NCBI GenBank assembly: GCA_016190625.1
Contig: JACPQF010000033.1
Location: 1-40,861, forward strand
DNA: 40,861 nucleotides
Direction: 5' to 3'
Source of the DNA: Chloroflexota bacterium
GTDB taxonomy: Bacteria > Chloroflexota > Dehalococcoidia > JACPQF01
In this document: piece after piece, positions 1 to 8,900 of the stretch
How the letters are laid out: each line of letters starts with the position of its first letter
Numbering within the stretch: the first letter of the stretch is position 1
Translations under genes and position numbers: made by a program
The notes under the pieces: model-generated
Seen by the model: the letters and a program-made list of their open reading frames with translations, nothing else
What the model was told of the DNA's origin: nothing
Databases searched by the model: none

Positions 1-96
1 CGTTCTTGTCAGGGCTTCGAGCTTCTGACGTTCCTCGACCGTCAAGGTCACACGGTAGCGTGGCTTCACGGCAAACCCTCCCTTCGGATTTGCCAT
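1..96 (-). CDS. IS630-family transposase, N-terminal fragment cut by window edge
   Basis: An ATG at 96 opens 32 codons that run off the left edge. The peptide begins MANPKGGF and continues with a YRVTLTxEERQxLEAL segment, which is how many IS630-type (DDE, TA-targeting) transposases begin, just before their N-terminal helix-turn-helix. Only this start is present, so catalytic residues cannot be checked. It points away from the tldE stop at 138. A contig ending inside an insertion sequence is common because repeats break assemblies. The family call rests on a short motif, so a different HTH protein is possible. Confidence 0.55.
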   Translation of the reverse strand, partial: MANPKGGFAVKPRYRVTLTVEERQKLEALTRT

Positions 97-120
97 GATT
101 ATACCACATTATACGAATTA

Positions 121-137
121 TACCATGTTACATGGTA
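121..137. repeat. 8-bp palindrome between transposase fragment and tldE
   Basis: TACCATGT and ACATGGTA form perfect arms around a single T, directly next to the tldE stop codon (138-140). Upstream, at about 98-121, the short words ATTATACC/ATTATACG recur three times, giving an AT-rich patch unlike the rest of the GC-rich contig. This could be the terminal inverted repeat or promoter region of the adjacent insertion sequence, or a small hairpin after tldE. No second end is visible to decide. Confidence 0.4.
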
Positions 138-1451
138 CTAGCCTCTGCTGGCCACGCCGAGGCTGGCGACGTAGATGGCGGGCACGAACATGCTGCCCCC
201 CAGCCATTCGGCCTCCGAACCCAGCGCCACCACGTCCTTGAGGACGTCGTAGACATTTCCGGCCACCATAGTATCCTTCACCCGACCGACGACCTGCCCG
301 TTCTCGATCTTGTAACCGAGGAGGACGTTGCCGCTGAAATCACCGCCGAGCACGTTCCCCTGGCCCGCGCCCATGAGGTGCCAGACCAGCAGACCCTCCT
401 TCACGTCGGCGATCATCTCGTCCTGAGACATGTTTCCGGTGCCGACGACCAGCAGGCTGGTGGACGGCGACGGAAGGCTTTCGAGGGACCGGCCAGCGCT
501 GCCCGTGCTCTTGGTGCCCGCCAGGCCAGCGGTTTGCAGATCGTAGAGAAACTCCCCGACCACGCCCTCGTTTACTAGAGTAACTTTCCGGGTGGGAATG
601 CCCTCGTCGTCGCACATCGCCGACCCGGGGCGTAGGTCGATGGTGGGGTCGTCCCAAATCGATATCTTGCTGTCGAATACTCGCTGCCCCCGCTTGTCAC
701 CCAGAGGCGAGGCGCCGAGGAGCACGGTCTTGCCGTTGAAGGCGGAGGCCAGAGGCGAGATCAGGGCGCTCAGCACTCCCTGGGGGACGAAGATCACCGG
801 CATCGCCTTGCTGGCGATGCCGGCGTTGCGCTTGGCCATCTCCAGTTGCTTGAGCGTCGTGTTCACCGCCTGAGTAACGTCGAGAATCGGCTGACACGAG
901 CTCTGGCTGTCGCCGACGAACAGCATGTCGGTGCCCCGTATGAGCGTGGCCTCCATGCTGATGCCCATAACCGCCTTGCGGTACGATGCCTTGCCGCCCT
1001 TCGAGTTGAGAAGCTGCACCGAGGCCGCGCTCTTGCTGATGCTCGCCTCGCAGAGTAGCTCGGAATTGACGGCGAGCAGTCGCTCAATGGTCTCGTTGCC
1101 AAGGTCGACCATTTTCTCTACCGTGACCTGCTCCACCGACGGATCGTAGACGTTTACCGCCGGATAGTGGCCGGGACCGGGAAGATCGAACTTCGCCTCG
1201 GCGCCAAACTGGGCCACCTCGACGGCGGCATCGACCAGTTGCCGGACCTCGTCCAGGCGAGTGGTGGCGGCGAGACCTACTCTACCATTCTTGATGATGC
1301 GGAGAGCGACGCCCCGGCTCTCCCTGGTCGTCACCTGCTTGAGCCGGTTGGCCTCGAAGCTTATGGGGGTCGATTCGCTTTGAACGTAGTAGACCTCGGC
1401 CTGCTCGGCGACCTTGCTCGCCATCTCCAGAATCTGCTCGGGTTGCATCAT
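138..1451 (-). CDS. tldE: TldE/PmbA-family metalloprotease subunit
   Basis: Member of the PmbA/TldD family, the partner subunit of the TldD-TldE zinc protease that trims unfolded peptides and, in some bacteria, matures RiPPs such as microcin B17. The length (~437 aa) fits TldE, and the HExxxH zinc site found in the upstream partner is absent, as expected. I use ATG 1451 (MMQPEQ). It overlaps the tldD stop as ATGA and has GGAGG a few bases upstream; a longer frame from 1469 is open but less likely. The overlap shows translational coupling with tldD. No RiPP precursor is visible beside it, so a housekeeping protease role is the simplest reading. Confidence 0.9.
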   Translation of the reverse strand: MMQPEQILEMASKVAEQAEVYYVQSESTPISFEANRLKQVTTRESRGVALRIIKNGRVGLAATTRLDEVRQLVDAAVEVAQFGAEAKFDLPGPGHYPAVNVYDPSVEQVTVEKMVDLGNETIERLLAVNSELLCEASISKSAASVQLLNSKGGKASYRKAVMGISMEATLIRGTDMLFVGDSQSSCQPILDVTQAVNTTLKQLEMAKRNAGIASKAMPVIFVPQGVLSALISPLASAFNGKTVLLGASPLGDKRGQRVFDSKISIWDDPTIDLRPGSAMCDDEGIPTRKVTLVNEGVVGEFLYDLQTAGLAGTKSTGSAGRSLESLPSPSTSLLVVGTGNMSQDEMIADVKEGLLVWHLMGAGQGNVLGGDFSGNVLLGYKIENGQVVGRVKDTMVAGNVYDVLKDVVALGSEAEWLGGSMFVPAIYVASLGVASRG

Positions 1452-2806
1452 TCGCCTCCGATCACGCATTTTCTGATGCGTATGTGTGGTCCGCCGTTGG
1501 ACACGGGCAAAGGCACCTGCCCGCCCTTGCCGCAGCCGCCTCCCTGGGTCATGCCCATGTCGTCGCCGATGGCGTCGATGTTCTCCAATGTGGTGAAGAG
1601 GTTGCCGGTGAGCACGACGCCCTGAAGGGGCTCGGCGATCTGGCCGTTCCGGATCATGAAGGCTTCGCCTGCCGAGAACGTGAACATCTCCATGCTGGTG
1701 GTGCCGCCGTACCAGCTCTTGGCGTAGATCCCCTCCTTCACGTCGGCGATCATTTCGGCGAAGGTCGTCTTGCCGGGCTCGATGAGCGTGTTGGTCATGC
1801 GCACGATGGGAGGAAAACGGAAACTGATGGCTCGGGCGTTGCCCGTCGCCGGCTCTCCCATTTTGCCGGCGGTTTCCCGTGAATGGAGCCTGCCGGTGAG
1901 GACGCCCTCGGTGACGAGGTAGGTCTTGGTGGCCGGGACACCCTCGTCGTCGTACTTATAGCTGCCGCGCAGGCCGGGGATGGCCGCGCCGTCCACAATG
2001 TTCAGAATAGGATTGCCGAACCGCCGGCCCAGCACCATGATCTCCTTCATCCGCTGGTTTTCGTAGACGAAGTCGGACTCCGATAGATGGCCGAAGGCCT
2101 CGTGGACGAACACGCCGGAGAGGACGGGATCGCAGATCACGGTGTATTCCCCGCCTTTGGGCCGTTTGGCCGAAAGGAGCGCTATCGCCCGGTCCCTGGT
2201 CTCCTCCACCTGGGAGTGGATTCCCTCGACGAAGCCGAAATCCTCGGCACTGCCAAGGCTCAGCGTAGCCTGCTGGACATTGCCGTCTTTTCGGGCGATC
2301 ACGGTGAGGCCAGCGCTCATATCCACCTTCTCCTGCTCGATGTAGGACCCTTCCGAGCTGGCGAAGATCAGCTTCCGCCGCGAATCGCCGTAGCGAATCA
2401 TCGAGGTCTGAATGCCGGGCACCGCCCACATGACTTCCACGTACTCGTCCAGTAGCTTCTTTTTCTCGACGAGGGGGACCGAGAAGGGGTCCTTCTTGAG
2501 GACCGGCTTCACGCTGTCCACCACCGGCGCCACCGGAGCGAGTAGGCTCTCCTCCTTGCCCACCAGCCGGGCCTCGCGGGCGGCCAGCGCGACCCTGTCT
2601 TTCAAGTTCGACAGGTCGTTGAAAGTGACGAAGCCCCAGCCTCCCTTGTACAGGGCCCTCACGCTCCCGCCGACGCCGCTGGCGCGCACGATATCCTCCA
2701 GTTCTTTGCCGCGGTAGGCTATGCGGCTTCCCTCGCTCTCCTCCACGTGGATCTCCACGTAATCTACGCCGTGCCCCTTCAGGGCATCGGTGATCAAATC
2801 GCGCAT
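1448..2806 (-). CDS. tldD: TldD family zinc metalloprotease
   Basis: Catalytic subunit of the TldD/TldE protease. The HExxxH zinc motif is HEAFGH at residues 235-240, in the usual FVHEAFGHLSE context. The chosen start is ATG 2806 (MRDLITDALKG), which matches normal TldD N-termini, gives ~452 aa and has AGAGGA upstream. The frame is open to 2902, but that extension is unlike the family and covers the promoter. It is first in a two-gene operon with tldE (ATGA overlap) and has an extended -10 promoter 52-57 bases upstream of the ATG. Conserved glycine-rich segments around the zinc site are intact, so it should be active. Confidence 0.93.
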   Translation of the reverse strand: MRDLITDALKGHGVDYVEIHVEESEGSRIAYRGKELEDIVRASGVGGSVRALYKGGWGFVTFNDLSNLKDRVALAAREARLVGKEESLLAPVAPVVDSVKPVLKKDPFSVPLVEKKKLLDEYVEVMWAVPGIQTSMIRYGDSRRKLIFASSEGSYIEQEKVDMSAGLTVIARKDGNVQQATLSLGSAEDFGFVEGIHSQVEETRDRAIALLSAKRPKGGEYTVICDPVLSGVFVHEAFGHLSESDFVYENQRMKEIMVLGRRFGNPILNIVDGAAIPGLRGSYKYDDEGVPATKTYLVTEGVLTGRLHSRETAGKMGEPATGNARAISFRFPPIVRMTNTLIEPGKTTFAEMIADVKEGIYAKSWYGGTTSMEMFTFSAGEAFMIRNGQIAEPLQGVVLTGNLFTTLENIDAIGDDMGMTQGGGCGKGGQVPLPVSNGGPHIRIRKCVIGGE

Positions 2807-2857
2807 GTCTCTGCTCTTCCTCTCGTGACCGTGAAATGAGTGTTGGTCGATGATTCC

Positions 2858-2868
2858 ATTATAACATG
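2858..2868 (-). promoter_or_regulatory. Extended -10 promoter for tldD-tldE
   Basis: On the minus strand TGTTATAAT gives a consensus TATAAT -10 (2858-2863) with the TG of an extended -10 element. No good -35 lies 17 bp upstream, which extended -10 promoters tolerate. It is placed right for tldD, with a ~45-nt leader. Sequence-only call. Confidence 0.55.
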
Positions 2869-2985
2869 TGTCCAACCTGCCACGGCTGTTGTGGCTTGCC
2901 AACGGAAGCTTTCTTGGTGTGAAACGGCCTGCAAGGCAACAATGTTTAGCGTCGGTCAGGCTAGCAATCGCGGCCAGAGGTGGCT

Positions 2986-3000
2986 TATAATAACAGTTAT
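2986..3000 (+). promoter_or_regulatory. -10 box overlapping a small palindrome, upstream of MNT/HEPN locus
   Basis: TATAAT at 2986-2991 runs into ATAAC-A-GTTAT (2990-3000), a perfect 5-bp inverted repeat that covers the expected transcription start. Toxin-antitoxin operons are usually repressed by their own antitoxin or complex at such a site, so this is a plausible operator. The -35 region is poor. The MNT start codon follows about 65 bases later. Confidence 0.45.
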
Positions 3001-3065
3001 GAGACTCCAGGGAACGCAGGTTGTGGACCTTCGCGGGAAGAACCTGCCGTCAGGGTGTTTGGCTC

Positions 3066-3469
3066 ATGAAACGGGGATTGAACGTCACATTTCGGGACGC
3101 TGCTGAAGAATTCGCGCAGAGGCTCGCTTCAGTGCCCAGCCATCAGATTGACTTCGTTGTTCTGTTCGGTTCGGTTCGGTTGCTCGAAAGCAAGCCAAGA
3201 GGGATAGCGATGTCGACGTACTGGTCGTGGGAGCCGCGCCCCGCGTCCCTGATGCTGTGCTTGACATCGCTTATGCGATCATGGAAAGCTCGCATTTCGA
3301 GACCTTCATCAACATCGTGTACTTCGGTAGCAGCGAGTTTCTCAAACTTCTTCGATTGCGCAGTTCTTTCATCGCGGCCGTGTTACGAGAGGGACAAGTT
3401 CTATATGACAATGGGACCTTCTCAAGAATCCGTCAAAAATCAGCTACAGTTGGCCGACGAAGCCCTTAG
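3066..3469 (+). pseudogene. MNT-type nucleotidyltransferase antitoxin, frameshifted by a pentanucleotide repeat
   Basis: Minimal nucleotidyltransferase of the MNT/HEPN toxin-antitoxin type; active MNTs AMPylate the HEPN toxin to silence it. ATG 3066 starts MKRGLNVTFRDAAEEFAQRL and reads VVLFGSV, then leaves frame. The rest continues in another frame as ARKQAKRDSDVDVLVVG, restoring the hallmark GSxA(x)nSDxDVLV catalytic motif with its two Asp residues. The break lies in three tandem TTCGG copies (3165-3179). With two copies the reading frame would be continuous and give the normal FGSVARK. So a 5-bp expansion, not random decay, breaks an otherwise intact gene. Its end overlaps the HEPN start (3405), the normal coupled arrangement. 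Confidence 0.8.
3165..3179 (+). repeat. TTCGG x3 pentanucleotide repeat inside MNT active-site motif
   Basis: Three perfect TTCGG units followed by TT lie in the codons for the FGS active-site motif. Two units keep the antitoxin in frame; three shift it. Short tandem repeats of this kind can change copy number by polymerase slippage. Confidence 0.8.
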
Positions 3470-3800
3470 CGATGCCAAATACCTGCTACACGACAATCGC
3501 CTGAAGGGCGCTGCCAACAGAGCCCACTACGCGATGTTTCACGGTGCCTCGGCCGCGCTGTCTCAAGCAAGCATACCGGCGCCGAAGAAGCACAAGACCC
3601 TCATCAGCCTCTTCTACCATCAGTTTGTCGAAACAGGGAGGATGCCCCGCCAGCTTCATCGCGACCTCGTGAAAGCATTTCGGCTACGACAACAAGGCGA
3701 CTATGAGATCCTTTCGCGTTTCGGAACGGACGAGGTTAGGGAGGTGGTGGAAATGGCGGAGGCCTTTGTGGCTGAGGTGCGGAGGCTGGTCGGTGTCTAA
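3405..3800 (+). CDS. HEPN domain protein (toxin of MNT/HEPN pair)
   Basis: A ~131-residue all-helical HEPN protein. It has the HEPN RNase signature R-x6-H (Arg39 ... His46, in NRAHYAMFH), typical of HEPN toxins paired with MNT antitoxins, which cut RNA. The frame is open back to 3021, but that stretch is the MNT reading frame. ATG 3405 (MTMGPSQESVKNQL) is the natural start, has GAGAGGG about 11 bases upstream, and overlaps the MNT end by 65 bases. ATG 3411 is an alternative. If the MNT partner is truly frameshifted, the cell would carry an intact toxin without its modifier, which implies residual readthrough, a second antitoxin or a tamed toxin. Confidence 0.82.
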   Translation: MTMGPSQESVKNQLQLADEALSDAKYLLHDNRLKGAANRAHYAMFHGASAALSQASIPAPKKHKTLISLFYHQFVETGRMPRQLHRDLVKAFRLRQQGDYEILSRFGTDEVREVVEMAEAFVAEVRRLVGV

Positions 3801-3806
3801 AGGGTC

Positions 3807-5924
3807 TCACTTGCTCTTCGACGTCTGGTCGCCAGTGAGGTGAGGGGAGTAGCCGCGCTTGCGGAGCTCGTTGGCCAGCTTGCGCAGGTCGACGTCGGGG
3901 TTGACGATGGCGGCGGTGGGCGAAAGGCGGCGGGCGAAAAAGGAAGAGAAACGGGGAGCGGCCAGCAGCTCGGAGAGGACGTGCTCGGCCTCGACTTCCA
4001 CTACCGTGGCGGTGGAGAACGTCAACGGCGCGTACTGGCGCACCCAGTCGGCAATGCTGTAGGCTACGTTCTGGGGAATCTCCTTCTGCGAATGGTTATT
4101 GAGGAAATCGACGATCCCTTCGGCGGAAAGGCCGTCGTCTATCCCCCGCAGGACCGAAGCCTTGGTCAGGGTGTACAGGCGGGCCTGGTCCGACCGGCTG
4201 AGGTCGGCGAAGCGGGATAGCTCCCGAAGGACCTGCCCTCCTGCCAGTATGGAGACGATCTCGAAGTTCGGCTGCACGATCAGTGGCTTGTTGCTGGCCT
4301 CCGGTGGCGGAGCGCCGCCTGGCACGTCCAGCGCCCAGGCGCCGACCGGCGTCAGGCTGAAACAGAGGACGGGGCTGGCGTTGCCAGGTCCGCCCGTCGA
4401 TGCCCTTGCCAGCGCCGTTAGGCCGAGCCAGTGGAGGGGAAACGCTATCACGTTCGTCACAAAGCCGGTCATGGTCTTATCGACGTCCATCCGGCTCAAC
4501 AGGCTGTACCGCCGGATCTCGCTGGTGATGAGGCTACTGCCGAGGAGCTCCTGGTCGGTCGCAACGGTGAACTCGGCGAAGGTCTGAAGGTTGTAGAACT
4601 GGCCCACTTTGCAGCCGGCGGCCAGATGCTTGAGAACGCGCGAGCGGGCGTTTGGCCAACTGATGCGCGGGCTATAATACTCGAGACCGGCAGGAACCTC
4701 GAAGCGAGACGCCCCCAGCCAATTGTTCAAGGACTGCTTGAGCTGCTCCGCTGTGGCAAGGCTCGCCCAGGCATCCACACCGTCTCCCGGCTCGAGCCTG
4801 TCGCCGGCCCCCTTGAGCAGGCGGAGCTTGCTGGCGACCTCGACGATGAAGCTTGTCCTCGCTCCGCCAGATCCATCTTCCTCCTTCGCCCGGAACAGGG
4901 CGGTGATCTTGGCCAGAGTTCGCTGGGGAATGTAGCCCGCCGTCGTCAGCTCGACGCGATTGTTGCTGATGAAGTTCATCAGGGTATTGAGGTCTTCCAC
5001 GAAGGCCATGTGGGTGTCCACGGGCTCGCCCAGAGGCTGGACCGGAGCCGGCGATTCCCTCACCACGCCTTTTTGGCCGCCAAGAGCTTGCCGGATCTCC
5101 CGAGGAATGAACAGGTGCCGGCGGCCGTCTATGTAGGCTTCATCCAAAAGCATGGCAGTGCCCAGATCGCCCCAGGCCTCATGGAGAAGCTCCTCCCCGA
5201 ACTCCTTCCTCAGCTCGGCCACGGTAGCCTTGCCGCCCTTCTCCCGGACCCATTCCAGAACTTTAGCCGTTCGCGGCCGGTACCAGGGGCAAGATGTCCA
5301 TGCGGACGGGCTATCAGTCAGCGCCTTGAGCAAGACGGTGATTAGCTTCGGTTTGGAAAGCGAGTACGGGCGGGGAATGCCCCAGTGTTCGGCGACCATC
5401 TGCAGATCCCGGACGTTGGTTGCAGAGAGAAACGCGCCCATAGGTATGTGAGTGACGTCTCCCTGATCCACGGCTTCGCGAACCGCCGTGACCTCGGGAA
5501 CCAGTTCCGTTGGCAGGGCTACGGCGGTCTCGCCCCGGGCCGGTTGGGGATAACGGGTCAGACGCCGCAAGGGGGAGACGCTCTTCTGGATTTCCTGCCA
5601 GTCGTCCACGATCACCAGCCCCTGGCTGGCCAGCTTGTCGATAGCGGGTTTAGCATCATACCCCTTGATGCGGCAATAGGCGGTAAGCTCGCCCGCAGTC
5701 AGCCAGTTCTTGAAGCTGTCGACGAGGTGGAAGAGGATCTGTCTTTCAGGGTCGCCAAGCTCCTCCAATCCTCCTCTCAGGTACCAGCGGTCCATCATCT
5801 TGGCCATGATCTCTCGAATCAGGGAAAGGTTGTCGGTCCCCCTGGGTTCTAGCCCCCAGGCGGTGGCGAGAGACTGGAGGCGCCCGAGGCCTGCTTTGTT
5901 GAGATGGCCTATTAGGCTCGCCAT
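3807..5924 (-). CDS. Helicase-associated (XPB/Ssl2 N-terminal-like) domain protein
   Basis: A 705-residue soluble protein. Its C-terminal third (about residues 520-690) carries the helicase-associated domain once named for XPB/Ssl2. The characteristic stretch starts LIVQPNFEIV, then RFADL, a LTKASVLRGIDDGLSAEGIVDFL helix pair and PQNVAYSIADW. No Walker A or DEAD box is present, so it is not a helicase by itself. Such stand-alone proteins occur in Chloroflexota and Actinobacteria, and their job is unknown. Residues ~165-205 look like a SAP-type DNA-binding helix-extension-helix. It is the last gene of the leftward operon; its start overlaps the yfhO-like stop by 13 bases, so it is translationally coupled to an unrelated membrane protein. 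Confidence 0.72.
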   Translation of the reverse strand: MASLIGHLNKAGLGRLQSLATAWGLEPRGTDNLSLIREIMAKMMDRWYLRGGLEELGDPERQILFHLVDSFKNWLTAGELTAYCRIKGYDAKPAIDKLASQGLVIVDDWQEIQKSVSPLRRLTRYPQPARGETAVALPTELVPEVTAVREAVDQGDVTHIPMGAFLSATNVRDLQMVAEHWGIPRPYSLSKPKLITVLLKALTDSPSAWTSCPWYRPRTAKVLEWVREKGGKATVAELRKEFGEELLHEAWGDLGTAMLLDEAYIDGRRHLFIPREIRQALGGQKGVVRESPAPVQPLGEPVDTHMAFVEDLNTLMNFISNNRVELTTAGYIPQRTLAKITALFRAKEEDGSGGARTSFIVEVASKLRLLKGAGDRLEPGDGVDAWASLATAEQLKQSLNNWLGASRFEVPAGLEYYSPRISWPNARSRVLKHLAAGCKVGQFYNLQTFAEFTVATDQELLGSSLITSEIRRYSLLSRMDVDKTMTGFVTNVIAFPLHWLGLTALARASTGGPGNASPVLCFSLTPVGAWALDVPGGAPPPEASNKPLIVQPNFEIVSILAGGQVLRELSRFADLSRSDQARLYTLTKASVLRGIDDGLSAEGIVDFLNNHSQKEIPQNVAYSIADWVRQYAPLTFSTATVVEVEAEHVLSELLAAPRFSSFFARRLSPTAAIVNPDVDLRKLANELRKRGYSPHLTGDQTSKSK

Positions 5925-8900
5925 CGCCCCATCGCCTCCCTAAGTCGCTTGAGAGTGAGACGACGCGACCTCACCAGACGGAAGGAAAGACGTAAGCCCA
6001 CCGTCAGCACGACGGCCCCGAGCGCGATGGCGCTCACGGCCAGGGCGACCACGCTCACAAAAAGCCCGGTCCGCAAGGATTCGGGTTGGTAGGAGAACTC
6101 CACGAGGTGCTCCCCTTCGGTCAGAGCTAGGGCCCTGAACATGTAGTTGGCCCGCAGAATAGGCGATGGCTCGCCATCCACCGTCGCCTGCCAGCCCGGG
6201 TAATAGGCATCGGTGAGAACGAGCAGGCCGGGAGCGTCCAGCTTGGCCTTGACCTGCACTTGTTCCGGCTGGTAGGACTGGACAGTCACCTCATCCCTCC
6301 CCGGCCGTGAGCGGGCCGCGGTCATCGAGGAAAGAGCCTGTTGGCTGAGCGGCGGCGCCGACTCCAAAACCACCTTGTCTCGCACGTCTCTCCGCGACGC
6401 CTCGAGCGCCCTATCGCCTTTGGCCACTTCGTAGCGTCGCACCACGTAGGCGCGAGGCAGCCAATCCAAATTCTCGTAGATCTTGATATCCCCGCTGTGA
6501 ACGAGCTTGAGGCGCGGGTTTAGCACCACCGACTCACCGGTGTAGGTGCGATCGTCGATCAGGCTAAGACCACGCAGATTCAGCTCGACCCCGTTGGTCA
6601 TGAGCGAGGTGAAGCGGATCTCTTTTGGATACATAATGCCCTTCAGGTCGATCTTGGTGTAGTAATTATAGGCTTGAGGATTGCCTTTCCACAAGGAAGA
6701 GATCTTCGCCATCTTGTGGCTGACCTTCGTCGAGGGGCGATTGTAATCGCCCTCGGCTGTATCGACGCCGGCTTGCAGGGTGGAGGTGACGACCCGGCCG
6801 GCGGTGTCCGTAATGACTACCGCGGCGACCGCCGTGGTGGTCGTCAGGCTTTGGGAGCCGGATAGATACGATACCAGCCCAATGGCGGTGGTGGCGAAGG
6901 ACGGCAGATCAGCCAAACGCTGAGGTCTGCCCCTCTCCACTGTCAGCATCGTGCCCAGGTCGTAGTAGACGTTGTCGACCCAGGGGTCGTGAGCCTTGTC
7001 GGCAATCACGTACTTGACGTTCAGCATGCCGAGAAGCTGGGTGTCCGGTATTCCGTCAAGCTGCTCACGCAGCAGGCCATCGGCCTGGTCGAAATTGCTT
7101 CCCGGCGCCGTGCCATGGGGGGTCTGCTCGCTTTCGATGATCAAGCGCTTGAAATCGGCGTAAGCTTTGAGCGGAAGAATGCCGCCGTCGTAGCCGTCGA
7201 TGCTTGGGATCTTGTAGAGGAGGGGTAAGTTTGGCGTCAGGATCTCTTTGTACTTGGTCGCCACGATGAAGTCGCTGATCCGCTCGGGGGGCAACTGGTC
7301 TCTCAATATGCGCTTGAGTTCGGGCATGTCTCCTGGGTCGAAGGAACCGATGGAGACGCTGAGGATCCGATAGACGCTGTCGTCCAGCTTGAGATGGAGG
7401 ATGCTGGGCCTGAGGGACGAAAAGGCCTGCGGTGGGATAGGATGGTTCAGGTCCAGATCGCTTTGAGCGAAAAACAGCTCGACGGCGACGAGGGCCACGA
7501 CGCCCAGAGTAAGCTTGGGATCCGGCGCCCAGAGGGGAGCGACGAGAACCAGAGCCATGCTGAGCCCGACAAGGGGAATCCAGATGGCCAGGACCTCCCC
7601 CCGGGGGAACTTCAACAGGGGATGGGCCAGCCATACGAGTCCGAAGACCAGGAGGAGACTGAGAACGATCCAGAGCTGCTTGTTGCGTATGGCGTTCAAA
7701 GCATCTCTGACGGCGCTCCGCAGCAGGGGCGGTCGCGTGAGACAGCTCATGCCGATTCCCGCCAGTGTGGCCGCGGCGAAGGTGTAGACGAGAAGCCAGC
7801 GGGCGGGCACGCGGAAGAGGCTTAGTCCGGGCACCAATTTGAAGGCGATGTGGTAAAGCGGATTGAAGCCGCCGAGAGCCAGGAAGATTGCCACTATCCC
7901 CAGCGCCAGAGAAAACAAGGTGTAGGGGTTCCTCTTGCGGACGGCGAGAGCGAGAACGGCTAGGGCGATGGGGACGAATCCCACGTAACCGACGAACTCG
8001 CTAAAGGGATTCTCGAGAAAGCCGGGGAGCAGAGAGCGAAGGATCTCCCAGGGCGGCAGGGAGAAGGAGGCCGCGTCACGGAACGATAGTCCACCGCCTC
8101 TAATGGATTGGGCCGACAACTCGAAGGTCGGCAGCAGTTGGACGGTTGCCAGCCCGATGCCTAGGATCACCACCACGCCGAAGATCGCCGTGATGAAGAC
8201 CACCTCCCGCGTGCCGCGGATGAGCATCCGGCCTGTGACGACGAGGTGAGGGCGCAAGCCCCTGATCTGCTTTTCGCCGAGGTCGAAGGCTCGCCCGAGC
8301 CCCATAACCAGCTGGAACAAGCAGTACATTCCCAGCGTGAACAGGGTAAGGTATGATTCCTGAGAATGCCCGGCGAGGAACTGCACGCCGACCGCGAAAG
8401 AGGCCAGACAGGCAAATAGCACGCTCTTTCGACGGCAGGCCAGGTCGAAGAAGAGCAGGATGGTAGGAATCCAGGCGGCGGCGTTTTGCTGGTTGATATG
8501 TCCCACCTGCTGCGAGAGGAAACCGCTGAACATGTAAACGATGGCGGCCACCAGCGCGCTGGAGTGGTCGAGACGGATGGAGACCTTGGCGAAGGCATAC
8601 ATGCCGAGGCCGGCCAGGAAGACGTGAAAGAGAATCGATAGGTTGACGCCGTGGGGCGCGTCGAGTCCGAGGAGGTACACGGCCAGGTTAACCGGGTAGA
8701 AGACGGCGGTCTGGATATTGGCCATGAAGGGGACCCCAGCGAAGATATAAGGATTCCACAAGGGGACGTGGCCGCTCTGCAGGATTTCGGCGGCGTAGGT
8801 CCGGTAAGGATAGAAGTAAGTGAACAGATCGTAGTTGACGAGAATGGAATTGCCAAAGGCGAGCCGGTTGTAGAAGATGAGGGTGAGCGCGGCCAGGATA

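Noticed and set aside
132-578. 148-codon plus-strand frame over the tldE 3' end
   Set aside because: Antisense to a well-conserved PmbA family region, with no homology.
1448-2902. TldD starting at 2902
   Set aside because: The extra 32 residues are unlike the family and span the predicted promoter; ATG 2806 matches normal TldD starts.
3021-3800. Single 259-residue fusion protein
   Set aside because: The frame joins the MNT start to the HEPN domain only because the middle is out of frame. The middle shows no MNT motif in this frame and the correct motif lies in another.
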